A DNA stretch of 64,000 nucleotides from Lineus longissimus (taxonomy: Eukaryota; Nemertea; Pilidiophora; Heteronemertea; Lineidae). The stretch is from the NCBI RefSeq assembly GCF_910592395.1, contig NC_088326.1:1679001-1743000 (forward strand), read 5' to 3'. The position numbers and the translations under genes were made by a program. Within the stretch, counting starts at the first letter, position 1. Each line of letters begins with the position of its first letter. Below are positions 10,702-18,888 of the stretch, one piece after another. The notes under the pieces are model-generated. The model saw only the letters and a list, made by a program, of their open reading frames with translations. It had not been told where the DNA came from and made no database searches.

Positions 10702-13070
10702 AGCGATAGAGAGTTATTCCAGTCTCCCGAGTATTTTATAATCACGTGCACGAATCGTCATCCCGACGAACTATTTTATCAATTATGACTTTGGTGTGTA
10801 TAATTTTGTGAAGCAGTGTTAGAATAAAGGATCCGGACGTTAGAAGGCAAATTCAGGACTTATTACGTTTGTAACCTGTGCAAATACAACATAGAATAAA
10901 GGATCCGGACGTTAGAAGGCAAATTCAGGACTTATTACGTTTGTAACCTGTGCAAATACAACATTTGCATGTACGTACTAAAAAGTAGCAGCAGAATATA
11001 ATTTCCCAAACTCCCATATTTTAAGTCTGCCCTATCACTGAGGTGATCTGCAGGTCTGAGTGATGCACTTCGAAAAGCTATCCCTGGCATGTTTCCTACC
11101 TCTCTTTCAATACTAATTGTCCGAGGAATAATTGTCTGAAACAAAATGCCCTGTCCTCCCATCCCTCAGAAAGGTTTGCTTGTTTGTCGTATAAATTTTG
11201 CTTCTGCAGATGCAATGCCTTGTAATTTGTGCTTTAACTTGTAAAAGAAAAAGTGTGGTTGTCTGTTTCATCTAGGAAATCATTTTGCTTTTCAAAAGTC
11301 TTGTTATAGGAACCAGACTGTAGGATCCTTTATTGTAGATTGATAGTCATAGATTAAAAGGAGCCTCTACAGGCAGGAGCCAAGTTCTTGCCTGTAGCCC
11401 CCCTTTAATAGACGATATCGCTCATTTTTCTTCACGGTTCATCACTAGTCTATGCATAGTGAATTCACAGGACGCAAGGTGTAAATGGGTTAATGTTCAT
11501 TTAGCAGGCATGCCTATCACTATCACCGAAAATATCGTCACTGTCACGGACAAATGTTATTTTCACATGAATGGAGAGTTATTTATAAAACTGTGAATGA
11601 AGTTTCATCATGTATTCAATCACACCCATTGATTTTATCCAGCATCACCTTTAGTTTCAGGTGTGGTACGGTCTACAATTTTTCACCACTTGGGACTTGA
11701 TACTGCTATTATTTCATACAAGTCCCAACGACTGATTATCATAATCAACACTGTAACAGCCACTCTTACCAGTTTAAAATACTGCTGCTGTTTTAGTGTG
11801 ATTCTTAAAGGCCTAGTGTGTTCGTTCAAAAAGTTGAACAAATGTTTTAGGCCTGTGAACAGAGCCTTGTCTGTCTCTGACAGCCAATCACACCGTTATT
11901 TGTAAGTAATCGTTCCTAAATCTTCCTCTTTTCAGGGAATTCAGTCATCACCCGTCCCCCTCCAGGAACGACTTGACAGACTCTCCATAAAGGTTGCCAA
12001 GGAGAAGAAAGAGAAGGCCAAGACAATGTCGCCAGCGCCGTGGAAGGGTTCAGATAAAGTTCCGACTGATACGTGGCGATACAATTACCTGAAAAATGAC
12101 GATGAAATAGAGAAAGTGAAGAAACTGTGAGTGCATATACCTGAAAATAGGCCTTTTTTGTTTACAATTGAAGTCTTATTGTAGAGTGCCAAAAATAGAG
12201 ACTTGAATATTTGTTTGATTCTGGTTTCAGGAGGAAGAAGGGATTCTACGGACAGGATGCCGTGAAAATTGAAAGTTCTGCCAAATTTAAAATCAAGTCA
12301 GGAGCAAGCCTCTCATCTGCCAATAAAAATAAACCAAGAACTATACCTGTAAGTATTTAAATCGTTGTATCTTTGAGGATGTACCATTCATCATGATCAT
12401 GATTAGATAACCTATGTGACTATATTGCCACCAGTGTAATCACAGTCGCACAGTATTTTGGCTCAGCTGGGCACAGATATTTCTTTCATTGCCGGCTCCC
12501 GAAGCCTCCTCCTACCTCATTAGATATGCCTTAAAATTCTGTTTCTCACTTTGCAGAAAGTGAGCTACAATACTGAAGAACTAGACACAGAAGGACGTCC
12601 ACAGTGGGCTAAGTTCCAGAGTGGCGCCCCATTTGTGAACAAGAGTGAGTTGGGAGAATCGAAGACGATGGATGCATCGGATCGGCCCGGACCCGTCCAC
12701 CGAATAAGAGTGCCACCACAGAGGAGTGACAGAGATCCGCCAAGTAAGTTGTTTCCCTTGTTTGTTGCACTGCTGTGTTGGAAATTCACTGAGGTAGTGT
12801 CGGTGGAAGTGTAAGTTCTGATAAAGCCCTTTATTCTGTACCGCAGTCGCCAAGAAGTTCACATTCGTTCCCTGTCATACTACCATGTTCTTGAGGACCA
12901 ACAGTGTGATAGTAACTTTGCCATCGATTCAAAATCTGGAATATTGTGGTATGCTTCTTGTATACTTAAACTTTATTACTTATATCTAACCCCTTCTCTT
13001 TCCAGGCTCAAATTTGTTTCCACATGGTCAAGCTTGGACGCAACCGGCGCACGACTCCGACGAGGAGTGA
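178..13070 (+). CDS. FBXO16: F-box only protein 16-like (FBXO16), six exons
   Basis: Coding exons are 178-447, 680-844, 11936-12126, 12231-12348, 12557-12743 and 13006-13070. Every junction has GT..AG and phases match (0,0,2,0,1), giving 331 residues. The protein opens with a segment containing FDKWSDNQR and has an F-box at about residues 67-110 (ELPRVITLYILSFLDPRSLC, then VCWNWKHLSEADQIW). Downstream, APWKGSDKVPTD and RYNYLKN resemble the C-terminal block of human FBXO16 (292 residues), whose sequence I recall. By family knowledge it would be a substrate receptor of an SCF (SKP1-CUL1) ubiquitin ligase. The ATG at 178 was chosen because the frame is open to the F-box and A stands at -3. A 69-nt intron (172-240, GTAAGT..TTCCAG) is an alternative, but the upstream reading has no ATG and meets a stop at 133. 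The 11-kb intron 2 houses an LTR retrotransposon. The protein ends in DSDEE. Confidence 0.9.
1255..1809 (-). repeat. Inverted LTR copy at the left end of the retrotransposon
   Basis: Read on the minus strand this matches the 3' LTR from about 10425 to 10963, including the 72-bp terminal duplication (starts at 1255 and 1327) and a long CT/GA tract near 1520-1570. It lacks the first ~35 bp of the LTR. Its outer end is the U5 terminus TGTTGTAT, so both ends of the inserted element are U5-type ends. Confidence 0.9.
1818..2101 (+). repeat. Truncated forward 5' LTR (lacks U3)
   Basis: It begins inside the GA tract and matches 3' LTR positions from about 10665 to 10963, apart from GA-tract length. 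It contains both copies of the 72-bp terminal unit, each with an AATAAA (repeat ends at 2029 and 2101). The U3 sequences upstream of the GA tract are missing. The short junction TTACGTCAG at 1809-1817 also occurs inside the U3 region near 10549. Confidence 0.88.
2102..2119 (+). other. Putative tRNA primer-binding site
   Basis: TGGCGACC begins immediately after the CA end of the 5' LTR. The leading TGG would pair with a tRNA CCA end, as expected of a minus-strand primer-binding site. I could not assign the tRNA species. Confidence 0.6.
2274..2518 (+). repeat. Exact 245-bp copy of the protease-coding segment, in the leader
   Basis: This stretch appears identical to 4676-4920, which encodes the start of pol including the protease LFDSGATETLIG motif. 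It lies in an ORF (2237-2533) that ends 15 nt after the copy stops. It is a duplicated fragment in the untranslated leader, not a separate protease gene. The breakpoints show no long flanking repeat. Confidence 0.9.
2754..2879 (+). CDS. Short leader ORF upstream of gag (41 codons), unproven
   Basis: ATG to TAA with no recognised domain. It ends PADPALQF, which faintly echoes the PADPAPPAF start of gag, so it could be a decayed duplicate of the gag start or chance. It precedes a series of short imperfect repeats of AAGACATTTTATAAAC at 2880-2990. Confidence 0.2.
   Translation: MTCAITFTDDVPSSQNTLQFALMSTRDPIPFQAPADPALQF
3326..4570 (+). CDS. gag: Retrotransposon Gag polyprotein
   Basis: 414 residues from ATG 3326 (MEGPADPAPP); the frame is open upstream to 3263 but without an ATG. 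The N-terminal half carries a capsid-like retrotransposon gag region (FKARLRGKARLWAEG, then LRAQFMQRFSPTHSNF). A serine/arginine-rich segment follows, then one CCHC zinc knuckle, CYFCHKPNHVWRNC (C-X2-C-X4-H-X4-C), near residue 340. It should form the element's particle and bind its RNA. The last codons before the stop form the frameshift site that leads into pol. The frame is intact. Confidence 0.9.
   Translation: MEGPADPAPPAFRGTDFLPPLFDGEVIDHDICHAHILSFMDYLHFHNLHEPANAAEMIHIITLFKARLRGKARLWAEGKVFPTIANLRAQFMQRFSPTHSNFANVKHFHSLSHTPGDSAEMTLNKIRLAARRIHYNEVQVRDKFLQVLPTNCQAAVIMAAPADADVAVLVERAQQYLDFSEPDRPTTANKQVSFITDQVHVTTASASASTNSSACAVDRLTEQLAALRTEVQDLSIEVRTQPQVHFSQPQSNSDTGARTYSSNYRSSSPSPVSHQSRRPSRSPARDRYRYSHRVSSRSPCRDSRRSQGSYGISRSGNSPRRATSNIVCYFCHKPNHVWRNCYTYQNMVSRGMNPTFMPVRPPAPPFSPSHYQPSDNGQQFRQDTRCPQPYPFQSYKPDNRSRFDQYSGPQQQNF
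4561..4567 (+). promoter_or_regulatory. -1 ribosomal frameshift heptamer A AAT TTT at the gag stop
   Basis: In the gag frame the codons read CAA AAT TTT TAG. The heptamer fits the X XXY YYZ rule with XXX=AAA and YYY=TTT. It abuts the gag TAG and slips into the -1 frame, which is the pol frame and is open from there to 9387. A downstream pseudoknot was not evaluated. Confidence 0.75.
4567..9387 (+). CDS. pol: Retrotransposon Pol polyprotein (PR-RT-RNaseH-IN)
   Basis: About 1606 residues if entered by -1 shift at 4567; there is no ATG near its start. The aspartic protease active site LFDSGA is at 4774-4791. Reverse transcriptase has VVTDFRFLN and LPMGLSISPSIF, and a catalytic motif AVHDDILIFS at 6085-6114, where the usual Y/F-x-DD is V-H-DD. 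RNase H follows (LYSDTS, SELELLGL, VDHSSL, about 6540-6780). Integrase has an HHCC zinc region (about 7765-7910) and catalytic D, D, E in SMDFKSM, ILSDAAAS and MAERQ (about 7990-8280). A long C-terminal tail of ~250 residues after the integrase is unassigned. The whole frame is uninterrupted, so the enzymes may be functional, although the 5' LTR has lost its promoter region. Confidence 0.93.
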   Translation, partial: LDRRSTNCHLDASPTLFSAQHSGDQHSSDHLSSSYNPHSEYLGESSADIQLTSRNYAKGYLPTGQGLVILFDSGATETLIGLETVRDSPYLSKLPKVDIKPIKFRIGNGEFLFAKQAIKPKVTIQGNHFNVYCVIAENFIGPDILLGTSTMKELKGSLDFITNSFKVRSKKAWLRPTVNTVIRPGQVRVIHVKGKLPHHMKNSALILNSSSHLSRFCPSTMMVKLKHGLAPIRIYNHSRKPVNIRSDKPIVFTNLDDFIHVTQSLSPSCLKQNQPCAPSQPPVDDQDSHLSARDILRRDVKLDHSILSTPEQASVYDILENHAPAFSLRGEVGTCPNFEVDIHLKDETPFYIRPYPVAEENKPLIDKELDKLVKLGILHQGHTSYSSPILLVKKKDSTEKRVVTDFRFLNSRVHCANQDFTPLKTILARIGQSNCKVLSVIDLKSAFHCLPLSRRAQAYTGISAYNGGRTFYYRRLPMGLSISPSIFSQKINDILSNIPNSNLFCCAVHDDILIFSKDKKEHTVHLQQIFQALIANGLKISPKKCRLFQTRVVYLGHVLSISPDGFVQISAMNDKCLSIRNMKTPTCQKAVRRFVGAVSYLSQYLPRLQELLTPLHELTRKSKHFHWQPHHEIAFHTIKDLLIKPPVLNAPTTRGEFRLYSDTSRIATGSYLAQYSDGQERIIAYYSKRLPKAAKNYSVSELELLGLLINVTAFQYLLQDRTFQAFVDHSSLVQIVKSKKQPPTTRLQKLLERLSPYSFQLSYLPGKELVLADFLSRAPLDDDTELDRIMPIAFQAQSPVIYELESLSTPVQEHAFYTLPLPEKIVTRSYAKKMNIPVPLLHRPKPIPKPRTHVPCQQTVSVAPTHTPLVNGIQNNVPPVSILPKAPRVPIVTSTVAPPVSVIPFVLQQNDKSQSSTKVADEPRLIDSALPPSSVVEEYSDDILDLLVRPTPLVPRIDSMHTKHVPDQASLNKVLKIIRRKVIRDYNLPIEAQQLSTAQQTSPYFKPIYDYLVHDILPADKKAARVVSIKSEQYLTFNGILFRIFFPTNSENFCFQLAVPEKYIDTIIGQHHGSGLLLGHGGCTRTYLTIRKNFYFPSMFQRIVSYIQSCDRCQQLKGKSDTMRTFHERIPASFEPFQTISMDFKSMPTSPSGYRHMLVVTCAMTRFVVAVPLKTIDAPTVCEALLQKVITLFGVPSVILSDAAASLTGHLVELLCATLGIQQKLVSVENHGSLMAERQIKSIADLIKANLLEYGVSWTQFVSTAVYTYNSFSSAHLGGYSPFYLLFLREPADLSTLNFKPCLGLSRSHAEYVQHLRQKFQNVSKCMLQLQEHQQLSQNAKIANKLQKSPIYAEGQLVYLHKPNTTGMTANTRKFKTLWVGPFVIHQVLDRTHYIIADLKGNIIPDIFNFARLKPAFLRATGQKNVAHLQQLQNLLHKADKAQDEKAVHAAYALDFTDETGSAHESTTYRGDIYASQAELCDFNIHLSHAEGNHGMIAPSVLSTKQQDDLSRLTWQSPSEFDYTTLKRARFKNGCLELLLSVPFGQKQFSYWWSPQFEPHVVSIVQFVLSAKDIRCTGCPNPLKMFKDKTIHDKSHILAKSQEKSD
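9388..10389 (+). other. Non-coding 3' internal region of the retrotransposon
   Basis: About 1 kb between pol and the 3' LTR with no supported ORF. It contains an A17 run at 10334-10350. The bases just before the LTR (GCGGGA) are a weak polypurine tract at best. Confidence 0.6.
10390..10963 (+). repeat. 3' LTR (574 bp)
   Basis: It begins TGTTGTAT and ends ATACAACA, an 8-bp terminal inverted repeat. Inside are a GA microsatellite (about 10662-10697), a TATA-like TATTTTATAATC (10732-10743), and a 72-bp tandem terminal duplication carrying two AATAAA signals (unit ends at 10891 and 10963). The start is set by the inverted termini because the other two LTR copies lack this end. Confidence 0.85.
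10964..11935 (+). other. Remainder of FBXO16 intron 2
   Basis: Non-coding. I see a short hairpin-forming segment at 11363-11395 (ACAGGCAGGAG.../...CTTGCCTGTA) and nothing else I can name before the exon 3 acceptor TCTTTTCAG at 11935. Confidence 0.6.
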
Positions 13071-13970
13071 CCAAGATCGGTGACAGCTGAGATATTAGAA
13101 TAAATAGACATTGAGAGTTTTGTCCATTGGTGATTAGGTCTCGACTGTGAGACTACAGGACCATGTCCATGATCACAGGAGTGATTTCGTTGTTCTTTCT
13201 GATGTTTAACTTGGAAGACAGCATTCAAGAGGGCAGCCTGGGGACTTGAATTCGGAAATTATTAGGTCAGACATTCAAGAGGCATTTTCGCCTCGAGTGT
13301 TGAATACTGTGAAAAGGGTTGAGAGCGAACATAGGCCATTTTGGAGGGCACTGATTCCCGCGGAACTGGTTCCCGCGGACCTCTAACAGTTTGTATAGTG
13401 TACCTTCTGATGTCAGTATTGGCATCTCCTTACAGAAAGTTCGAAGTTGACTGGTGCATGTTATTGTGTTTACATATAGATGTAGGTCAGCTATACAGCT
13501 TGTATGGGTTGGGGTATTCAAGTTTTGCAGCACAAGAGAAATTGTCCATTTGCAAAACGGGCCAGTTGGGTTTTTCAGAATTATTCATTCAGTCTTTTTA
13601 GTGCAAACAGTTCCGTCCCAATATTCTGTCCATCCGTCCTATTTCTTGGTAAACTTATTACTGCAATGCTCCTACTTCAGTTTTGAACAGAAAGGCTCGG
13701 TGTAGATGTACACATGAAGTTTGAAGAAGAAGCATTTGCTAGTCTTTATTCATATCACCCTTTGTATGTGTATTCAAGAACTTATTTATTTACTCATTCA
13801 TCATGCCTAGAGATCACTGTAATATATTTTATGGAAATTTAGCTTTATTAGATAGACTAGAAGTAAAGTTGGCGCTTAGATAGCAGAAAAAATTGTCAAT
13901 CAGTTGTAAAATTTTCAAACATCATCAAGTCTTGTAATATTCATACTGTATACACTTTTGGTAAAATAAA
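13071..13970 (+). terminator. Probable FBXO16 3' UTR and polyadenylation signal
   Basis: Non-coding sequence after the FBXO16 stop. AATAAA stands at 13965-13970 within GGTAAAATAAACAAATC and is the first strong signal downstream. A MITE fragment lies inside this UTR at 13670-13763. Confidence 0.45.
13670..13763 (+). mobile_element. Truncated MITE of the TATGAATAAAGACTAG family
   Basis: The right half (TACTTCAGTTTTGAACAGAAAGG through CTAGTCTTTATTCATATCACCC) matches the complete copy at 61221-61340 with substitutions. The left terminus is missing. It lies in the putative FBXO16 3' UTR. Confidence 0.7.
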
Positions 13971-14472
13971 CAAATCATTTTACAATTCACATACATATCT
14001 TGTGATGTCTTTGACTGACCAGTGGTATGTCCTTGTGGTATGAATTTTTGATGGACAATGAAATGTCATAGCGTGTCCACAACAAATCCCTTTCGGAGTA
14101 GGAGAGTGGAAACCTTGAAGCATCTGTCACCTCTGAGGTCCCGCACTGATTCCAGGTCTGGCTTGGTACACTCATGTGACAGAGAGGGTGACTCTCCCCC
14201 AACCATCTTGGGTCTCTGATTTCCTTCTACAGACATTACGAATTGTCCAGTGATCATCTGCTCTCAACCATTTTAAATGGGGTTGTCTCTCTTTTGAATC
14301 GGTGAACAGACGAAAATTCACAACAAAACTTTGTCTATCAATTCATCTTTATATGTTTATTTTACTCATTAAGCTAAAAGTGCATCAAATAACATGATGA
14401 TAATTGAGTGATTAAGTTACCATTGTTTACAATTGATGGTATCATGAGCTGAAACACACTCTACGATATACA

Positions 14473-14654
14473 TGTACAGAGGATCCTTCCTTAGCAGACA
14501 GTCTCTATTAAGGACAACCTCTCTATTAAGGACACTAGTTTTGGTCTCAATTGGTTGTTTCCATTCAATTTGACCTCTCTAATCAGGACACCTCTCTATT
14601 AAGGACAGCACTTGTCAGTCCCGAGGGCGACCTTAATAGAGAGGTTCTACTGTA
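14473..14654 (+). mobile_element. MITE of the CTCTCTATTAAGGACA family
   Basis: The ends are inverted (TACAGAGGATCC.. and ..GGTTCTACTGTA), and several inner copies of CTCTATTAAGGACA occur on one strand and TAATAGAGAGG on the other. Related copies are at 27613, 32500 and 50336. Confidence 0.75.
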
Positions 14655-14848
14655 CTTAAAACTTGTCTCTTGTCAACAATCGCCCTAGTTATAATTTACA
14701 ATTATAAATATGGTTAAGTGTTTTGGATGGTTCTCTTCCTACATGCAGTGAAAATTTGATTTTTTTCCCCCCCGACATTTTTTCATTAAAAAGGCATGAC
14801 ATACTTGTGTCCACAGTCTGAGCTGAGGTAATTAACAGCACAGGAAGC

Positions 14849-14980
14849 ATGGCTCCACGAAAACGAAACTTGGTACAAAAGGAGAAAGAACAGCGCCCTC
14901 CTTTTCAGTCGATGCTTACAAATCCATTTAAACAGTTCTTTTCCATTCGAAAGATGAAATCCTCCTACGAAGTGAGGTAA
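14849..14980 (+). CDS. Unrecognised basic 43-codon ORF or first exon
   Basis: ATG GCT CCA CGA.. gives a very basic peptide (MAPRKRNLVQKEKEQRPPFQ at the N-terminus, then FSIRKMKSSYEVR). It is preceded by an acceptor-like TTGTGTCCACAG (14804-14815) and ends at a donor-quality GAG|GTAAGT at 14976/14977; read through, it stops at TAA 14978-14980. AATAAA follows at 15069. It could be the first coding exon of a spliced + strand gene whose later exons I cannot find, or a single-exon microprotein. I do not recognise the family. Confidence 0.35.
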   Translation: MAPRKRNLVQKEKEQRPPFQSMLTNPFKQFFSIRKMKSSYEVR

Positions 14981-15574
14981 GTGGAAAAGACCTAACGTCG
15001 GGCCCTCAGTTCCCTAAACAGGGCTTAATCAAGGCATTTGATTCACTATCATGAGCATACGTACATATAAATAAAACATCCTCCAACAACAGACCTTTGT
15101 ATTTTCTGTATTCTATGAAAGATACAAGGCCTACTTACTATAGGAGGTTGAGATAAAACAAAACCAGTTCATTGCACTCAAGTATTTGTAAACAGAGAGG
15201 TAATCACTATATGTATTCTATTGGAATAGTGATTAACAGTCAATACTGTGGCCATTGCTAATATCATATTTTATTGCATGTGATAAAAATCACTTGTCTG
15301 TGTTATAGTACATTAAAACTGTGACTGTCCTTGGTATGGCTTTGATAGCTAGAAGGCAAAAACACAGGCAGAAGGGAAAAGCTGGCAATAGGTTCTTGTA
15401 ACTGCTAGCACTAGCATGATGCAAACCTGAAATTCCATCCAGGTTAACAATGGAAAACACATGTAGCTTTGAAATTTGCCCAGTCAAAGGTTGACAGTCT
15501 GCAAAAAGGCAATTTGATAGGATTTCATGGGAAATCCATATACGTACACAATGAAAGTTGGCCTCCACTGGCAA

Positions 15575-18108
15575 TCACAAGTGTGTTGTCTCGGAAACTG
15601 CAGCTACATATTCCACTATCGTGTCCTTGCTGGCCCTCAGGCTACTGTTGTCTGAAGAGTACACCTTGCCGGCCGAGTCTAAAACAAACATCACACCAGA
15701 ATCTAGTTCCTCAAGGTCGGAATCAGACGACAGACTTTCCCTGCCCATCCGCGACCCCTTGAAATCACGCCCTCTACGATGTCGGTCAAAGTCATAACTG
15801 TGACACCTGTGAGGTGGTTCAAGGTCATCTCCCCATGGATGATTAAATAAATCAAGGTCAGCATAATCGTAACTCCGCTCGCTAAGGTCCGATTCAGAAT
15901 CTAAAAAACCTCCATGCCGATCACCATGGAAATGAGTGCCATAATCATGCATCGGCATATCAGATTTCTTCATCTGAAGATCTTGTAACTTTTCAATCGG
16001 AATGATAACATCGTAAAATTCCAAGTCTTCGTCATCGTCATCAAAGTCCGCCATTTTTTCACCGCTGTCACCGAATTGGTTCATAGGAATAGGTCGCCCA
16101 AGTGTCGAAGCATCTGAAATAAGAGATATTGCACATGAGAACATTGGACAATATCAACAGTGTTACACAAAGCTTCTTCTTCTCAGCATTCGCTGGTTGC
16201 ACTTGGATTGGAGGTGTTTTCTCCAGGGAGTATTCCTTGGGATGAGCGTTTTTGCATGCCACTATGGTTAGGCACCAATCAGGTTTATCGGTCCAGTGAC
16301 TCCGACTCTGGCCAGAGTCCATAGGCAGGACAGAGCTGAGTTCGTGGAATTGTTTAAAATTTTTATGTACAAACCAGTTCTTGCAGAACTTGTCTTCCAT
16401 TCCTTCATCCTTTTCTTCCTCATTCTCGCCTGATGGAGTTTGTATACGCCATAGAACGGTCCGAGAACTGCACCGGCAACCAGGATGATGGCACCCGCGC
16501 CCACAGCAACGACCCCCACACATGGTACCGCAAGGATTTTACTAGCTGGAACAAAAAGATAAGGAATTATAAGTCGACGACCTCAATTCCATGGTGCTCA
16601 CTCAGCATGTGGGTTATTTAGATTCCAGAAGATGAAGATCGAACTTACCAAGTATGGCACCTCTGATGAGCTTCCTCTCGTGGGGTTTCTCCGGTTTCAG
16701 ACGATACTTGCATCCAAAGACGCTGTAGCGACTGTGATGGTTGCCGAGAAACTTAAGTGATCGGAATTTGTCACCACATCGGTAACAGAAGTCGGTGTCA
16801 CATTTGGAGCAGTGCATGTGGTCACAGCCTTCCGTCCTCTCAATAAAGATCTGAAAAATTCATCAAACATACTTTTATCATCTCCTTTCAGAAATGGATG
16901 AATGTAGGAGTGTAATAATGACATGTCCAGTTACATCATGGTGTCAATAACCCTACTAAAGGCTAATTATCCATGAGATAATTATGTCCCTCCTTCATTG
17001 AATGAGGTTTGAATAGTTGTTGTGCAATGATTGGAATGCTGAAAGGAATAACCTATTAGAACTTGTCTTTGCTTGTAAACACAGGACCCAATGTATAACA
17101 TGACACGCTGCATGTTGTGGGGGAGGAAGTTTTGAGGCAGAAGGTCGGTCCCCATGATGTGATTTCATCTGACAGGGACTCTGTGAAAACCAAGCCATAC
17201 TTTTATCTCGGTGTTCTTGAACAAGACACTTACCCTAACAGAAATGCACCATCCCCTCACAAATTCAACTTTCCCATCGCAATATTTACCTTGCATTTCG
17301 GACACTTGACGGCATTCTTCGTTCTCAATCCTGGGTGGAGCATTTCCGCCCAATCTTTCACTAAGTTATCGCCCATCCTGAACTTTTTACATGTGACGCC
17401 TTCATGCCATGGGGCCTGGCAAGGGAAGCACCACTTCAAATCACATTCCGTGCAACACATACACAACCCATACTTCTTCACTTTGCGTTTATGTAACTCA
17501 GTGGCTCGGCTACCGAGCTTTGTAATATGGCTACACCTGGGACAAGTCTTAATGCAGGGATCTGCGTTAGCGTCTGTCAAATACTGACTGAATTTCAATT
17601 TCAAGTCATTCGGAAGACGGTACACTATTTCATCCTTTGTAATGAAAGACTTGCACTCCAGGATGGGACAATGGATCTTTAAAATTCCCTCCTTGACGTC
17701 CGTGATGCAGTACTGTTTAATACAATTGTCGCATATCACCTGCGAACAGCACGGTCGTCGATATGTGGTCGTATAGTCGAAACAAACCTGACACAACCCT
17801 GACGATTTTTCCCCATGCTGGAATGGCAACACCTCCTCGGTTTGATTGCCATTGAGGGAATGTAACAAGTCTTCCAAATTAAAACCATCCATGAAGTTGT
17901 CCTCGGACATCATGAAGTTGTCCTCCGACATCATCTCATTAAAGGTGTCTTCATCCATACCCAAGTGAAACTCCAGATCAAAATCCGATTGCGTAGCATC
18001 ACTAGGAGGCACCTCTGGTGTCTCCCTTATCGCACTTTCCAAATGAACACGGTTTTTGTTCCGCCCAAATCTCACATCAACTTGAGGATCACTGTAAATT
18101 TCTGCCAT
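15575..18108 (-). CDS. RNF217: RNF217-like RBR E3 ubiquitin-protein ligase, four exons
   Basis: Minus-strand exons 18108-17290, 16850-16649, 16545-16375 and 16113-15575 join with consistent phases (0,1,1) to give 576 residues. RING1 starts at C106 (CQVCFDY..CCSQVICDNC). The IBR domain covers about 185-245 (CPRCSHITKLG.., WCFPCQAPWHEG). RING2 covers about 269-305 (KCPKCKIFIERTEGCDHMHC), where Cys282 is the expected thioester cysteine of RBR ligases. FGCKYRLKPEKPHERKLIRG and one membrane segment at about 344-375 resemble the end of human RNF217. A long acidic, Asp/Ser-rich final exon then follows. Human RNF217, as I recall it, stops soon after the membrane helix. The N-terminus has a tandem MMSEDNF repeat. 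The exon 3 donor (G|GTTTGT) is the least certain junction; without it the protein would end at 16268. Confidence 0.88.
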
Positions 18109-18700
18109 TATAGCGATTCCGGTTCTGTCTCCCTATGAACTGGGCCCCTTCACTGCCTTCAGACAGTCACGCTTGCTTTGCCTTTTAGAACTTCAGCGAT
18201 CCAATTTTACACCACACCGTCTTAAAGTATGAATATGTTAACAGTAATAATGTGGAAACGGACAGACAAATTAATCATTAACACAGCTGATGCGATCACA
18301 GACAGCTGTAGCCAGTTCTAGTGTATGTGTTCGTACCCTGTACATGTGTACATGCATGCAGTATGCAACCATGCACAGAGCGTCAGAGGATGAGGAACTA
18401 GGAAGTGTCCAGTCAAAATCATCAGAAAAGTGTCTCTGTTAGTCAGAAATGGGGGAGAAATCCGGCATCATTTTGATCAAATATCTTCTTTTGTAAAACA
18501 GGAAGCCATAAATATCAACCTCATGACGATCACGATATCAAAATGACTGGAATACCACTTAAAAAGGGATAAACACACTGTTACTATTTTTAGTGTTTAT
18601 TGATAAGGCTGACGTCACTGCCGGGAATTTTTGGCAAATTCGATTGGTTGGCTGATTAAAGGCCAGTTTTGTGTTTAACCTGCTTTCATTTCGCAGTCAA
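18109..18700. other. Upstream region of the RNF217-like gene
   Basis: Intergenic, AT-rich, with no ORF or repeat I can support. The minus-strand promoter should lie here, but no TATA box or other element stands out. Confidence 0.5.
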
Positions 18701-18707
18701 TTCATTA

Positions 18708-18888
18708 TAGTTACCAACGCATGCCTTGGAGGGGGCAGAATGGTACTGTTTAGACAAGAAGCCTCTCCAACAGCCCAAGAATATTGGATAGAACGGCACT
18801 GTACTGGGTCCCAATAATAAATATTGCCATAAAGACATATGATATTGTTTTGGGACTTATGTAAGATTAGTTTTCTCCGTCAAACCGA
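18708..18888 (+). repeat. Left copy of a 180-bp direct repeat
   Basis: AGTTACCAAC..GGGACTTATGTAAGATTAG is repeated with about 10% divergence at 24364-24549. The two copies bracket the whole 5.5-kb repeat cluster, so this is either a second insertion of the same dispersed element or a sequence split by later insertions. Confidence 0.8.

Larger units (their letters stand above)
1255..10963 (+). mobile_element. Ty3/Gypsy-type LTR retrotransposon in FBXO16 intron 2, rearranged 5' end
   Basis: The element is 9.7 kb with LTR ends in TGTTGTAT/ATACAACA, a putative primer-binding site, gag, and pol in the order protease, reverse transcriptase, RNase H, integrase, which is the Ty3/Gypsy (Metaviridae) order. 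It is flanked by the 4-bp sequence TTTG at 1251-1254 and 10964-10967, consistent with a target-site duplication. The three LTR pieces look essentially identical outside the GA tract, and gag and pol are free of stops, so the insertion is recent. The 5' end is abnormal: a near-complete LTR in reverse orientation is followed by a U3-less forward LTR. Host splicing should be able to skip it because the flanking exons are phase compatible. Confidence 0.93.
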
